NCBI GenBank assembly: GCA_025449115.1
Contig: JAHLKC010000177.1
Coordinates: forward strand, 1 to 64,000
Direction: 5' to 3'
Length of the DNA: 64,000 nucleotides
From: Chytridium lagenaria
Taxonomy: Eukaryota > Chytridiomycota > Chytridiomycetes > Chytridiales > Chytridiaceae
The notes beneath the pieces were generated by a model that did no database searches, was not told where the DNA came from, and saw only the letters and a list, made by a program, of their open reading frames with translations. Below are positions 11,734 through 22,247 of the stretch, in pieces; within the stretch, counting starts at the first letter, position 1; each line of letters starts with the position of its first letter. The translations under genes were made by a program, and so were the position numbers.

Positions 11734-12532
11734 ACAACCAGACGCCATTCATCATATCCTCTGTCTATATATCACCTCCAATAAATGGCGCTTCGCAGCC
11801 GCAAATCATGTTTTCGATCCCTTTAGTCTCGGCACGCTCAATATTTTTAACTACTTGGATACTAACAGTCTATCCTCATTTCGTAAGCCAAAAGGTTCGC
11901 TGAAAACTGACTCGTAAACCGGATGCTTGACACCCTTTGTGAGTTTGGTTGGAATCCAAAAGCGAGATTTACAAAAACCTGACAGAACCATAGTTAACCT
12001 TCGGAAAATCCCTAGCCTTTCTTTCTGTTCCCCATTGTGGTCCACGACTCAAAGGGATTTCATCGAGTTGAGAGAGCCAAGCCCCTGGGAATGGATACCA
12101 CCCGTTCTTCTTACCTCCTTGTCCAAGCCCATCTCCAATCCATACTCGTAATCCACCCATCCACCTATGACATCCATCCACTTACACATCCATACATCCA
12201 TCCATTCCGTCGTTGCTCGTCCCCATTGTACGTATCGGGGAGAGTTGAGGTGATTTGAGGTGGGATGAGGTGATGGGGAATGTTTTGGTGACCCTCAAAT
12301 TCAGCGATCACAAAAAATCAAATTTGAATTTTGAAGCGAAAACTTGCCGCTCAAAAAGAGTTGGTAGTTGAAGAGAGAGGAGGCTGCTGTCTTTGAAGGG
12401 TCAACTGCTCTAAACTACACTTTACTGCACTACACTACAACATCTACACTACCACCACCACCACCACCACCACCACTACACTACGCTATCGCCCTCTATA
12501 GCTACCATCAACCATAAGCCTACATCTACAAT
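11734..12532. other. Intergenic region with CATC and ACC repeats
   Basis: No gene recognised. CATCCATC-type tetranucleotide runs lie at 12150-12210, and a CT/CA-rich leader with an (ACC)n run (12451-12475) lies just ahead of the MUB1/SamB start, probably in its 5' UTR. Confidence 0.45.
12451..12475. repeat. (ACC)n microsatellite
   Basis: A perfect run of about eight ACC units lies 58 bp upstream of the MUB1/SamB start codon. Confidence 0.9.
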
Positions 12533-14529
12533 ATGGTCAGGGAAGATAACCACTGCAATCCAGCAGCGTTGCAGCCGTCCATCACCATTGCTCATACAAA
12601 CTATGACAAGCGGGCGCTCACCTCAACAGACCCAATGGCCCTGGCTGCCTCTCTACAGAACCTGAGCTATCTGACCAACGTGCAGTCTCAGGCAATGGCT
12701 CCCATCATGGCTGCAGATGGGGCCATCTGTATCCTGGTCGATTTGGTACGGTCTGTGGGTCGGAGGATTCGAGGCTTGGAAGGACCAGATGACCCTTTGG
12801 CTGATTGGGAAACTATAACCACAGAGGAACAGGCATTGGAGAGGATGAAAAAGAGGGCTGGGATTCTCGACATTGACCGCCTCACACACACCTACGCTCT
12901 AACGACATTAACGCATCTGGCTGTCAAAGGAAGCAGGATGGTCAAAGAAAGGATGGTGGACGCTGGACTGGTTTCCGGCACTTGTGGAGCTTCTGGATGA
13001 TGTCGTGGGGATCATGGCAACGGTTCGGAGGCTTCAGGCTGCCGCTCTAACCGCAAAAACAACGGCAGCCTCCTCCACAACTCTCATGGATGTCATGGAT
13101 TCCAAGGACTCGTCTTCAGAGATCCCATCACCCGCCGCCGACGCTCCTTCCTCAACCCTTCCCGCTGTATCGCCATCTCCTCATCCAGTTGAAACAACGA
13201 CATCCTCTGCTGACCGCCCACCTTCTGCCGCATCAACAAATTTCCCGTCATTTAATCTCTCACAACCGACCATACATCAGATGCTCACACCGACGGATGC
13301 AACGTCAATCCTACAACCACCTGCTCAACAATCACTCAATGCCGATTTGGCGTCCATGGACCATGATATACCCCAACTCCCTTTACCCCCAACCACTATG
13401 GTCGCCCCCACAACCACCATCAACAACTCCGATATTCCCCTCCCCATCGCCTCTTCCCTTGACACTGAAACCGAAAACACACCCTCCAACCAACCTCCCG
13501 CCACCTCCTCTGATCCAAAACCCTCCCGCTCAAAACTACCACTCCCTATTCTTCCCAGAATCCATTCTGCATCTACATACGTCGAAGCCTCCATGGTCTC
13601 TGACGTCCTCGGCCGCTCCCAAGACATCACCCTCGCCTCCCAACTCATTGCTACCTTCTCCAAATACCCCACCCTCCGTCCTTACCTCCACGCTGATCGG
13701 ATCCGCACAGGTCGACCACCGCGCTCAGCACATCTCTGTGACGAAGACGAGGAGTTTGATCGGATACCGTATGGACGATCTGCGTTTCACCTTGTCGAGG
13801 TGTTTACTGGGGCTTCGTCGGTGTTGCCTGAGGCGAGAGTTTGGGCGGTCGTGGCGATGAGGAATGCGTTCCGGAGGGATCCGCCGCCGGGCGTTGGGAA
13901 GGAGAAGGAGGTTTGTGGACAGTTGAGGAGGTGTGGGGATGTGAGATGTGTGAAATGGGAGGCGAGTTTTAAGGAGTATAGCAAGTGTAGCAGGTGCAGG
14001 AGAGTTGCTTATTGCAGGTGAGACCCCCCTTCTTTATTCCTCCATACCGCCTTTAAGAACTCTGTATTGTTTCTTTCTTCATGTTTGAATGGACAGTCTT
14101 TCTCTAATTGCTGATTAAAAACTTCTCTTTTATTCTCCTTTCCGTTCTACTTTAAAAACTTGTTTTCTCATTGTATTTATAAAATAATAACTATCGTGAT
14201 CATCACTAAACCTTTTCTCTTTACATTACAGCAAAACCTGCCAACGTCGCGCCTGGGTTCTCCACAAAAACTGGTGTCTGAAATTCGGCGACACCTCCAC
14301 CTCCCCACCCACCAACACCACAACTTCCACCTCTACAACTACCGATGCTCACCCCGTCCATCCCAATCGTCGTATCCCCAGGACAAGGGTACGACCTACG
14401 GCTTTACGTGGATCGTTGCGCCAGCATATGGCTGAGGCGCAGATGGAGGGGGATGCAGTGATGACCCCTGTGACGGAGAGTGGAGGCGCGGAGGAGGAGA
14501 TGGATGTGGAGGATGAAGAGGATCTGTAA
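12533..14529 (+). CDS. MUB1: MUB1/SamB-type MYND zinc-finger protein
   Basis: MUB1/SamB proteins are fungal MYND-finger adaptors; yeast Mub1 works with the Ubr2 ubiquitin ligase in Rpn4 turnover. The start reads MVREDNHCNPAALQPS, YDKRALTSTDPMALAASLQN and LSYLTNVQSQAMAPIMAADG, which is the conserved N-terminal armadillo-like region; the middle is Ser/Pro/Thr-rich and looks disordered. The MYND finger is split by an intron at 14018-14231: CGDVRCVKWEASFKEYSKCS, then CRRVAYC, then SKTCQRRAWVLHKNWC, giving the C-x(n)-C pairs and the final H-x3-C. The tail is acidic (EEEMDVEDEEDL). One frame change near 12977 joins VKERMVDAGLV to ELLDDVVGIM; the rest reads cleanly. Confidence 0.88.
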
Positions 14530-15226
14530 ATTTTGGATTTCGGGAGGGTTCACTCTCTTTGTGTGTGTATTTCCACATGTTCCTTTTTTTTTGGGGGGAG
14601 GGGGGGAGCCGGGTTAGAGGGTTCTGGGGACTTCGGTGACTATTATTTTAGCCATTATCCCAGCCCTTAACTTTTCTTTTTGGTGTTTTGTCTTTTTTTC
14701 GATAGAAAGTTTGTTTCTTTCACACCTTGATTATCTTTATAGATCATTTGTTTTTGACGTCACCGTCTTCACTGTCTTACTTTGCTTTTTGATTTCTTTA
14801 CTTCATCTGTTAACAACTTCTTCTCCTTTCATTTTTTTCTTTTTGTGATGTTTCGTTGTAACCCGGGATGGTTTTGTTGAACTCTTGCGTTTTGTTTTGA
14901 CACGTAATTACACGTTAGAATTGGGGGGGGGGGGGGGTTGGTGTTTTGTTTTTGTGTGGGTGGTGTGGGTGGTGGAGATGAGAAAATGAATATGGATAAA
15001 GTCATGGCCGTGGAACGAAACCTTTGGTGTTGTCCTTACTACATGATATCGACGTTCAGGAGTCTTCCCTCTGGGTAGCAAAGCTAGACGGACCTGTCCA
15101 AGTACCAAGTCCATGTTCGATATCAAATGTGATACTTCCCCGTCCACAGAATAGGTATACACTTTTGTGTTCTGACAAATACCTGCATTCCAGCACATCA
15201 TTAAAAACTCTCCACCACACCAAGAA
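14530..15226. other. Intergenic region, T-rich, with a 15-G run
   Basis: This is the 3' flank of MUB1 and the 5' flank of Derlin. It is strongly T-rich on the plus strand (14640-14880) and contains an uninterrupted run of 15 G at 14923-14937. The minus-strand frame at 14908-15384 runs through the Derlin exon and is not a gene. Confidence 0.45.
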
Positions 15227-16379
15227 ATGAACAGAGATCCACCTCCCAACCAACCTCCAGCCGAACGCGGGCCACTCGACGAAGTCACCACCTTCCTCTC
15301 CTCCATCCCCCCCATCACCCGTCTCCTCTTCTGCGGCTCCCTCGGACTCTCCATTATCTCCCGATTCGGGTTAATCGACATCAAGAGTTTAGCGTTGATA
15401 TGGCCGTTGGTGTGGAAAAACCTTCAGGTGAAACGAAACTCCTCTTTATTGCTATCGCTGATACTTGAGTAGATATGGAGACTCGCAACATCTTTCCTAG
15501 CCTTTCCCGTTGGATGGGGGTACTTTATGACGCTTTACTTTCTTTACAAGTATTCTTGGTCACTCGAAGAATCCGTTTACGCCAACCGTAAAGCCGACTA
15601 TGCGTTTCTCGTGTTATTCTGTATGATTGTAACGTTGGTGAGTGAAAACCCATACCCGGACGTTGTTTTTTTTGGCTAAATCGTTCTTTCGGGTGTAGCC
15701 GGTTGCTGTGATGTTTAATGTGTATTTGTTACTGGAATGCCTTGTGATGGCGTTGTTGTATGTGTGGGCGATGGAGAATCGGGAACAAGTAGTGTCGTTC
15801 TTTTTTGGGTTGCAGTTTAAGGTGAGAGTTTACTTTCATGGCTTATTGTTTCCTGCCTTTGCACTTTCTTTTTTGAGCTCTTCGTCTTCGTCGTCCCTTT
15901 TACTTATGTATTAACGTATTTCGGAATAGGCCATGTACCTCCCCATCGTCCTCATCGGTTTCGTAAGCATCCCTTCTTTTTCCTTCTGTCCTCCCCGCAT
16001 TCGCCGCTTCTAACATCATTCCTCAAAAGGACGTCCTCACCGGCGCCCCCTTTATGGACAAAGCCATCGGTCTCGCCGTCGGTCATCTCTTTATTTCCTC
16101 GACAAAATGTATCCCCAGCAAAACAATGGGGAGAGGATTCTTTCCACGCCCGCATTTTTGACGAGGTTGTTTGAGCAAAACGCTGGTGGGGTGGGTGTGC
16201 CGGCCGGTGCGGGGAGGGGACAGAGGTTGGGGACGGCGCCGGCGGGAGGTGCGGGTGGATATAGGGCTGTGCCGACTGCGAATACGAGGGGGGCGACGAC
16301 GGGAGCCGCGGGAGCCGCGGGAGCGGGGGAGGGGATGAGGTATCGATGGGGTGGAGGAAATAGGTTGGGGACGGATTGA
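15227..16379 (+). CDS. DER1: Derlin (DER1 family) ERAD membrane protein
   Basis: Derlins are ER membrane proteins that help move misfolded proteins to the cytosol for degradation. Five exons (15227-15427, 15473-15637, 15699-15821, 15930-15962, 16030-16379) give SIPPITRLLFCGSLGLSIIS, the IWPLVWKNLQIWRLATSFL block with the conserved 'WR..T' of the rhomboid-like fold, GYFMTLYFLYKYSWSLEES, several hydrophobic segments and GHLYFLDKMYP near the C-terminus. The tail is Gly/Ala/Arg-rich and disordered (YRAVPTANTRG, YRWGGGNRLGTD), as in other Derlins. One frame change is needed at 16088-16097 within a T run (GHL to FLDKMYP). Introns 2 and 3 are standard GT..AG and short. Confidence 0.92.
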
Positions 16380-16874
16380 TTATGGGGTCTGTAGCCATGC
16401 GTTTTTACTTGTATGTGTTGTTTGGAATGAAATTATCGAGCGATCAGGTTGATTATATCGTACCTGCATGTTTGTTTTCTTTGTACGTATATGTGGCTGT
16501 TTTGTTTGGCTTGAATTTCAAATTTTTCACAATGGTTTAGACACGGTTTATAGGAAAAAAAACACGCAAAATATTATATATGGATGAAATCCATTTAAGA
16601 GTCTACATTACAAGGAGCGACGGAAACGCAACACACGTTGAACAACCTCATCCACTTGCAGCATCAATCTGTAAGTATCAAGGATCCACGTGGAGGTTCA
16701 CGAAAAACAAAAAACAAATAAAAAATAAAGGATCACTAAAAAAACGGGAAGGACCACATTGCCACAGAAAAAAACAAACTCTAAAGAGGTCTCCCCTTAT
16801 TGGATATGGTTTTGGAGTCTAGTATGAGGTGCCGGAGTGTGGGAGGGCGCTTCTTTTCAGTTTTATGTGTGACA
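16380..16874. other. Convergent 3' flank between Derlin and PIP5K genes
   Basis: Both neighbours end into this region. It is AT-rich with A and T runs, as expected for two terminators or poly(A) signals. The short plus frame at 16580-16822 is lysine/asparagine-rich AT-driven sequence and is not called. Confidence 0.45.
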
Positions 16875-19314
16875 TCATACGGCCGTGGAGAGAGTGCTGG
16901 AACCGATGGGTGACGCAGGTGGATCACCTGGTTTCGAGATGGCGTTTTTCATAAATGCGAGGAACCGGGAGCCGTAGAGAGTTGGATTGACGGAACTGAT
17001 TTTTTTCTGGGAGATGTGTTAGACAGATGGAGGGGAAAAGGAGGTAGACAGAGGAATGTAAATAAAGAGACTTACCCCATCACTACCTAGAGCCTTAAAG
17101 AAATGCTCCATTTTCTTCCCAGCGCTGTACCTCGTAAACACATCAATGATGCCGACGTAATACACCTCCATCACATTTTCATCTCGTTCATCCGTCCCCC
17201 TCAACCCGCCCATATCCCTATAAAACATAAAGTTCGTGCGTTCCGGAGGCGAATCGTCAGGCAGCACCGCCGAACTGGGTCCCAGTCTTACGGGATCGGT
17301 TTCAACAAGGTTTCGACGAAGCGCCGAGGCTTTGGAGCCCCGACGGATGGTGAGAGTGGGTGTTGGGAAGGTGGCGGAGGCTGGGGAGAGGGGCGTTGTG
17401 GAAACGGGGAAGAGGGGGCCGGTTTGAGATCGGGAGAGGGTTGGGGTTTGGGGTGGGGGATTGTTGGGATCGGTGGTGGGACCAAAGACGGAGAGGGTTG
17501 CGTCACGGATGTTGTCGGCGTTACCTTTGACAAGATCGTGATAGCCAATTAAAAGGGAATAATCCATGATTTTCATCGAGACGAGGAACTGTTTAATGAA
17601 AAAGAGCTTAGTAAAGTGAACTTTGGGTGAAGTGGAGGGTACATAGAAGAGGAAAACATGTACTTACAGCAACATCTTTCTCCATCTGCTCGACAAACGC
17701 TCTAGACTTTTGCGGCCCCAGCTTCAACTTCCTCCCCCTCTCCACCCAATTCAAATCCTTCAGCACCGCTCTCGGATTCTCCTTAACCTCCTTATCACTA
17801 ACCCGTCGTCCAACCGTACTCCCTTTCAAATCATACGTCTCATGAATATCCTTATTAGGCGGGAACACGTTCCCCATGACCACAAATGAATTTTCCGGTT
17901 CCCCGGTAATTTAACACGATGCAGTCCAAAGATACGAGAAAGCAGAGTCTGTGGGTTATCTTTAATATGGGCGTAGTAGTTGGGAAGGATCTTGCGCATG
18001 AATTTGTGTTCGGAATGGTGAATGGTTTTTGATGATAAAGCGATAGTCTTGGGAAAAGTAGAAGAAGGAGCCAGACTTGCCGGGCTGCCGAGTTCAGATA
18101 GGACGTATTTGCCTGTCAGAGAGAGCTTATTTTAAGGAAGAAGAAGTGTGAAGATTAGTTTAGTTGGACACATCTGGAACAACAGGGAGTTCGTAAGAAG
18201 GCCACTGGCCTTCTCAGAAACTATCAGCAACTCCCAGATACTCTGCAGCATCCACACAAAAAGACTCTCGGATCAGCCGAAAAGCCCACGGTGCATAATC
18301 TTTAAATTTAAAGTCATATCTCGATGATGGCGTCAATTCATTTCCCGTCACATCGAAAGCAAGTTTATGCGCTGCCTCAAAGTCCCCCTCCTCCAACGGT
18401 CTCGTAGGTTTAGCATTACATCTGGACACGACACTCTGATCCCTGTGAGCATATCATACATGAGCATATAATTGACGTGACCCTCCCTTTACGGGTGTTC
18501 CCACTAGCACTTCCTTGTCGCTTCTTTGTCGAGTCAGACCACGACGGAGAGTGGTGGTGGGTGCGGGGCGTCAGTGACAATGCCGGATCCTTCGGAACGA
18601 CTGCGAACGGATAGACGTTTGGTGATTTTTCCGGGTTCTGGGGCTGATGCAGAAAGGGGTGTTGCGAGGGCTGACGAGGAGCGGTTACGAGTTGAGGTTG
18701 TTGGTGTAATGGCGACGACGGCGTCTTCATCGAGAGGGGGGAAGGGTGCCACCGATCATGGAGGGAGTTGTGGAGAGAGGTGGAGGGTGTGGCTGTGAGG
18801 AAGACGATGGATTGTGGATGTTAAGTGGGGGGCGGTGCTGATGTAGATGCAGTGTTGTTGGTGTTGAAGGTGGAAGTCCGGAGAGGTAGTGGGTTGCTTG
18901 ACGGGGATGAGGAGGAGATGTTGTTGGAGTTGGTATTGTTAGTGGTGCTGCTCCACTTCATGGGGACCTTGGGCTTGCCTGATGGTGTAAGAGCCATAGC
19001 GTGTATACCGATAGGAGGATGACGGGAGACGATGAAAGGCTAATGGAAGAGGTACTACGGCTGTTGGGCTCTGACTTGAAGTCAACAGGACCATTTGATA
19101 ACAAGGTGGTGGTGGTAGCGGTTGTTGCAGTGATTGCAGTAGTGATGGCACCATCCAAGTGTTGTTGTTGTTCTGATGACGGCATATTGAAAGCAGCTGC
19201 CGTTGTATTAGATGATGCAGCAGCAACAACAACGGCACCAGTAGATACAGCAACTACAGATGACGGTGTCGTCTCTTGTCCGTGTGCCATTGAGGACAGG
19301 GACGGTGGGATCAA
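16875..19314 (-). CDS. MSS4: Phosphatidylinositol-4-phosphate 5-kinase (MSS4 type)
   Basis: This kinase makes PI(4,5)P2 at the plasma membrane, controlling actin and trafficking. Read on the minus strand: a long low-complexity N-terminus (Ser/Thr/Ala runs, 18540-19314); EGHVNYMLMYDMLTGIR; VSRCNAKPTRPLEEGDF; YDFKFKDYAPWAFRLIRESF; LSELGSPGKSGSFFYFSQDY (the nucleotide loop) and RFIIKTIHHSEHKFMRKILP; NTLLSR-type LLSRIFGLHRVKLPG; MGNVFPPNKDIHETYDLKGS; MKIMDYSLLIGYHD (catalytic 'IMDYSLL'); and VYYVGIIDVFTRYSAGKKME near the end, finishing GSSTLSTAV. Introns at 17007-17075 and 17589-17667 are clear, and another lies near 18120-18225. A Ser/Pro insert of about 90 residues separates the IMDYSLL block from the C-terminal block. 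Frame changes are needed near 17905, 18085, 18440 and 18490. The start could also be 19290. Confidence 0.93.
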
Positions 19315-20320
19315 GCGTTGAGTCCTCGTGAGAGAGAGAGATGTGAAGGGATCGAGGGGATAAAAATCTTCACACGAACGAGGCGACAGTTACACACGTT
19401 ATCACCCCATACAACTGGGCCTGGACCAGCATCTAAAACCTTCTTGAAGCAAGAAATACGCACACTGGCCAAGGAGAGGAGGGATCAAAGCATGGAAGGA
19501 GGGGGTTCAATGTGGTGGGAGGGAGGGAGGGAGGGTCGGACGGAGGTGGAATAACGCGTCAAGTCGCGTCATGCATGTTGTAATTACTGGTAAACCTAAA
19601 TCCCTTTATAGATGACTTGTTAACGACCAACAATGACATAGTGCTTATTTGTTGAAGCATTTAAGCATCGCAGCGCCTTTTTTCTTATTTCTTACTGCGC
19701 GCGCCCTGGTTGTTCGGTCCATACAGCAATGTCGATTAACTTTCATACCGATATTAATATATGCAATATGTATTGTTTGATAAACTTATAGATCAGTACA
19801 ATAAAAACCGCTTCTTGTGCATGCCATTGCACTTTAATTAGCGTGTTGTAAGAGCAAAAGTTGCTGATGTCAACTTTCGAGAATACGACACCTGCATGCC
19901 TCGTGCAAACCAGATTTCTGGTTTCCAAGACATGCATGACGATCTTTCAACGGCATCTTTCTTCATCATAGCAAAACTCAGCAACGACGCAAGAACTTTA
20001 AGTCCGTCTTTACACCATCTCCTGTCTCGTGAAAAGTGGGCGATTAGAGGCGCCGGTAAAAATATATTTCAGCTTGTCGAGCCCGTCATCGTTCATCATA
20101 TTTATCGAATCGGCCGCCAGAACCATTCTTACGTCGCCAAACACCATAGACATACCCCGCCATCGCCATTAACTTAACAGGTCTTGCACCAAGTGACTGC
20201 TCACCATCCACTGGAACGAGTTAAAAGTCTCTTTCAAACTGCTCTAGCATTGGTGCCAAAAGTCTTGACAGCCACCACAAAGTCTCACCTCCCCGTCATA
20301 TCCATCAATACCACAGACAA
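19315..20320. other. Divergent intergenic region
   Basis: This lies between the divergent PIP5K and GBP-like genes, so it probably holds both promoters. GGGA repeats occur at 19515-19535 and an AT-rich patch at 19740-19830. Open frames here show no domain. Confidence 0.45.
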
Positions 20321-21924
20321 ATGGAGTTCACATCCGCCGCCTTCAACTCCCTTTTGGGTAGAAATAAACGCTCCCCGCCCAAAACTCCCTGGCACACCAT
20401 TCCTCAACCCGTCCCCTCGTCACCGTCAAATCCGTACCCATCGCAAACACCAAATCCGTCCGCTACGTCGCCACCAGCATCTCCCCTGAAGCCTCCACCA
20501 TACTTTCTCAACTCCCCGCCCCACTCTACATTATCGCCTTTGTGGGGTTAGGGCGGACAGGGAAATCCTATACGGCCACACGAATACGTAGAAGCATGAC
20601 AGGAACCAAGGACCACGGATTCACATCACAACCAGGGAACGTTCCATGCACACATGGTATTGATATGATGGTATTCGAGAACCCGATGGGGGAGGGCCAT
20701 TATGTGTTTTTGGATTGTGAGGGGAGCGGTAATCATAATCAAAGCGCTATACCGTTTGTGATGGGACTTGCGGCGAGGTTAAGTTCTCGAATGTATGTCT
20801 TTGAACGAGGTTGTTTCACCACCGCTGGATTAGACACGGTGATGCAGGTTGTGAACATGGGTCAAGCGACGAGCACGCAAGACGTGGATATGACGCGATC
20901 ACTGGTGTTTGTGGAAAATATGTCATTTAATCAGGATATGAGTGGACGAAGGTTACTTGATGATTTGTTGTGTGAGATGGAGGGGGATGAGATGACGAAT
21001 CGGGTGAGACAGTTGGTGAAGGAGAGGTTTGATGTGGAGTTTGTAAAGTTGCCGTACAATGATGGTGGTGAGGCGGTCTTGTTTGGGGAGGCTTGTGATG
21101 ATGCGGCGCGAATTTTGGGGCAAAGAAAGACACCGTTTATGGTGGGAGGTGTTCCTGTGGACGGAACAGCTGTCGCTCAGCTAGTGAATGAGGTATTATA
21201 ATTATTAATTATACCTTTCTCTACTACTGAATTCTTTGAAGAAACTAAATATCTTTTTCCGTACTCTTTCTATGTCATTCTTTTATCAGCTGGTCTCCCA
21301 AATCCGCGAAGGCGGTAGCCGTTACAACATGGTCTCTGCGACCGAAGCCATGGTCGCAAACATGGCCTCTGAAGCCGCCAACTCGGTCTGGTCCACCCTC
21401 CTCGACAAGCTCAAACGCACCCAAAACCTCCCCTCCCAAATCACCGGCCGCAAACCCCTCCGCAACATCCTTCGTGAAATCCACGTCCACGCCGATATGG
21501 CCGCGACAGACCTTGATGTCTTCCTATCCAAGCTCCACCCCGCTGAACCCGCGCTTGTTGCAAAATCCACGTGGGAACGAAACTTGAAGGGGTTTGTGGA
21601 GGACGTGAAGAGTGCGCATGCGAGACGTGGGGAGGAGATGAAAAAGGTGGTGATGTGGGGAGAGAGGGTAAATGGGGTTGTGAGTGAGATGGTGGGACAG
21701 GTTGTGGAGATGGTGAAGCAGGCGGTGAAGATGGCAAAATTCTTAGTGGCGATGGCTGTGATGAGTCATTGGTATATGTGGAAACATGGTTTGAATTTGG
21801 CGTCTGGTGTTGTGGTGAGGTTTTTGGTTTCTCGTACTGCTTTTTTCCAATCAAGAAACCTTCCTAACCTACTTCTCCTTGAAAACTTCAGCAAGGAGTA
21901 TTGTCAGGCGCTACCAGCAGATAG
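20321..21924 (+). CDS. GBP/atlastin-like large GTPase
   Basis: The protein has a GB1/RHD3-type GTPase domain. The P-loop is VGLGRTGKSYT (G-x4-GKS), and YVFLDCEGSGNHNQS fits the switch II region of guanylate-binding proteins (D-x-E-G). SLVFVENMSFNQDMSGR follows where the guanine-specificity loop would fall. The next exon (from 21290 after an intron at 21193-21289) reads IREGGSRYNMVSATEAMVAN and a long helical segment (TWERNLKGFVEDVKSAHARR) like a GBP stalk, then a weakly hydrophobic stretch (AKFLVAMAVMSHWYMW). A second intron at 21815-21891 leads to a tiny exon ending SGATSR. One frame change near 20420 joins the Pro-rich start to PLVTVKSVPIA. Related proteins act at membranes or in cell-autonomous defence; the role here is unknown. 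The C-terminal CaaX box of many GBPs is absent. Confidence 0.78.
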
Positions 21925-22247
21925 AACTGCACCGACACACGTGCTTTCTGCCTACCTCAGCTCACTACTTTTGCTTTGTTTGTTTCATCCTTTCTGAAAT
22001 CCGCAAATTACTCCAGTCCTCTTCTTCTTGCATCTAGATCACGTACATAATTGCATACGTCTTTTACAAAGACACATGCTTTCTCCCTTTTTTTTGGCAC
22101 TATTCATTAATTTACCCAATACCAAACAACCTGTCACCATCCATTTCACGATAATAAATCAACAATCATATCCTGGTATCCACTATATTCACAAACCAAG
22201 CCCAATTCTTACATGTGACGTCGTTATCTCAAAAACACCCCTAAACA
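21925..22247. other. Convergent 3' flank
   Basis: The GBP-like gene and the cNMP-binding gene end toward each other here. The sequence is AT-rich with short T runs. I see no gene. Confidence 0.4.

Noticed and set aside
14908..15384. 158-codon minus-strand frame
   Set aside because: It is antisense to the first Derlin exon and runs through the 15-G tract.
16580..16822. 80-codon lysine-rich open frame as a gene
   Set aside because: Sits in the convergent 3' flank of two real genes and its composition follows A-runs.
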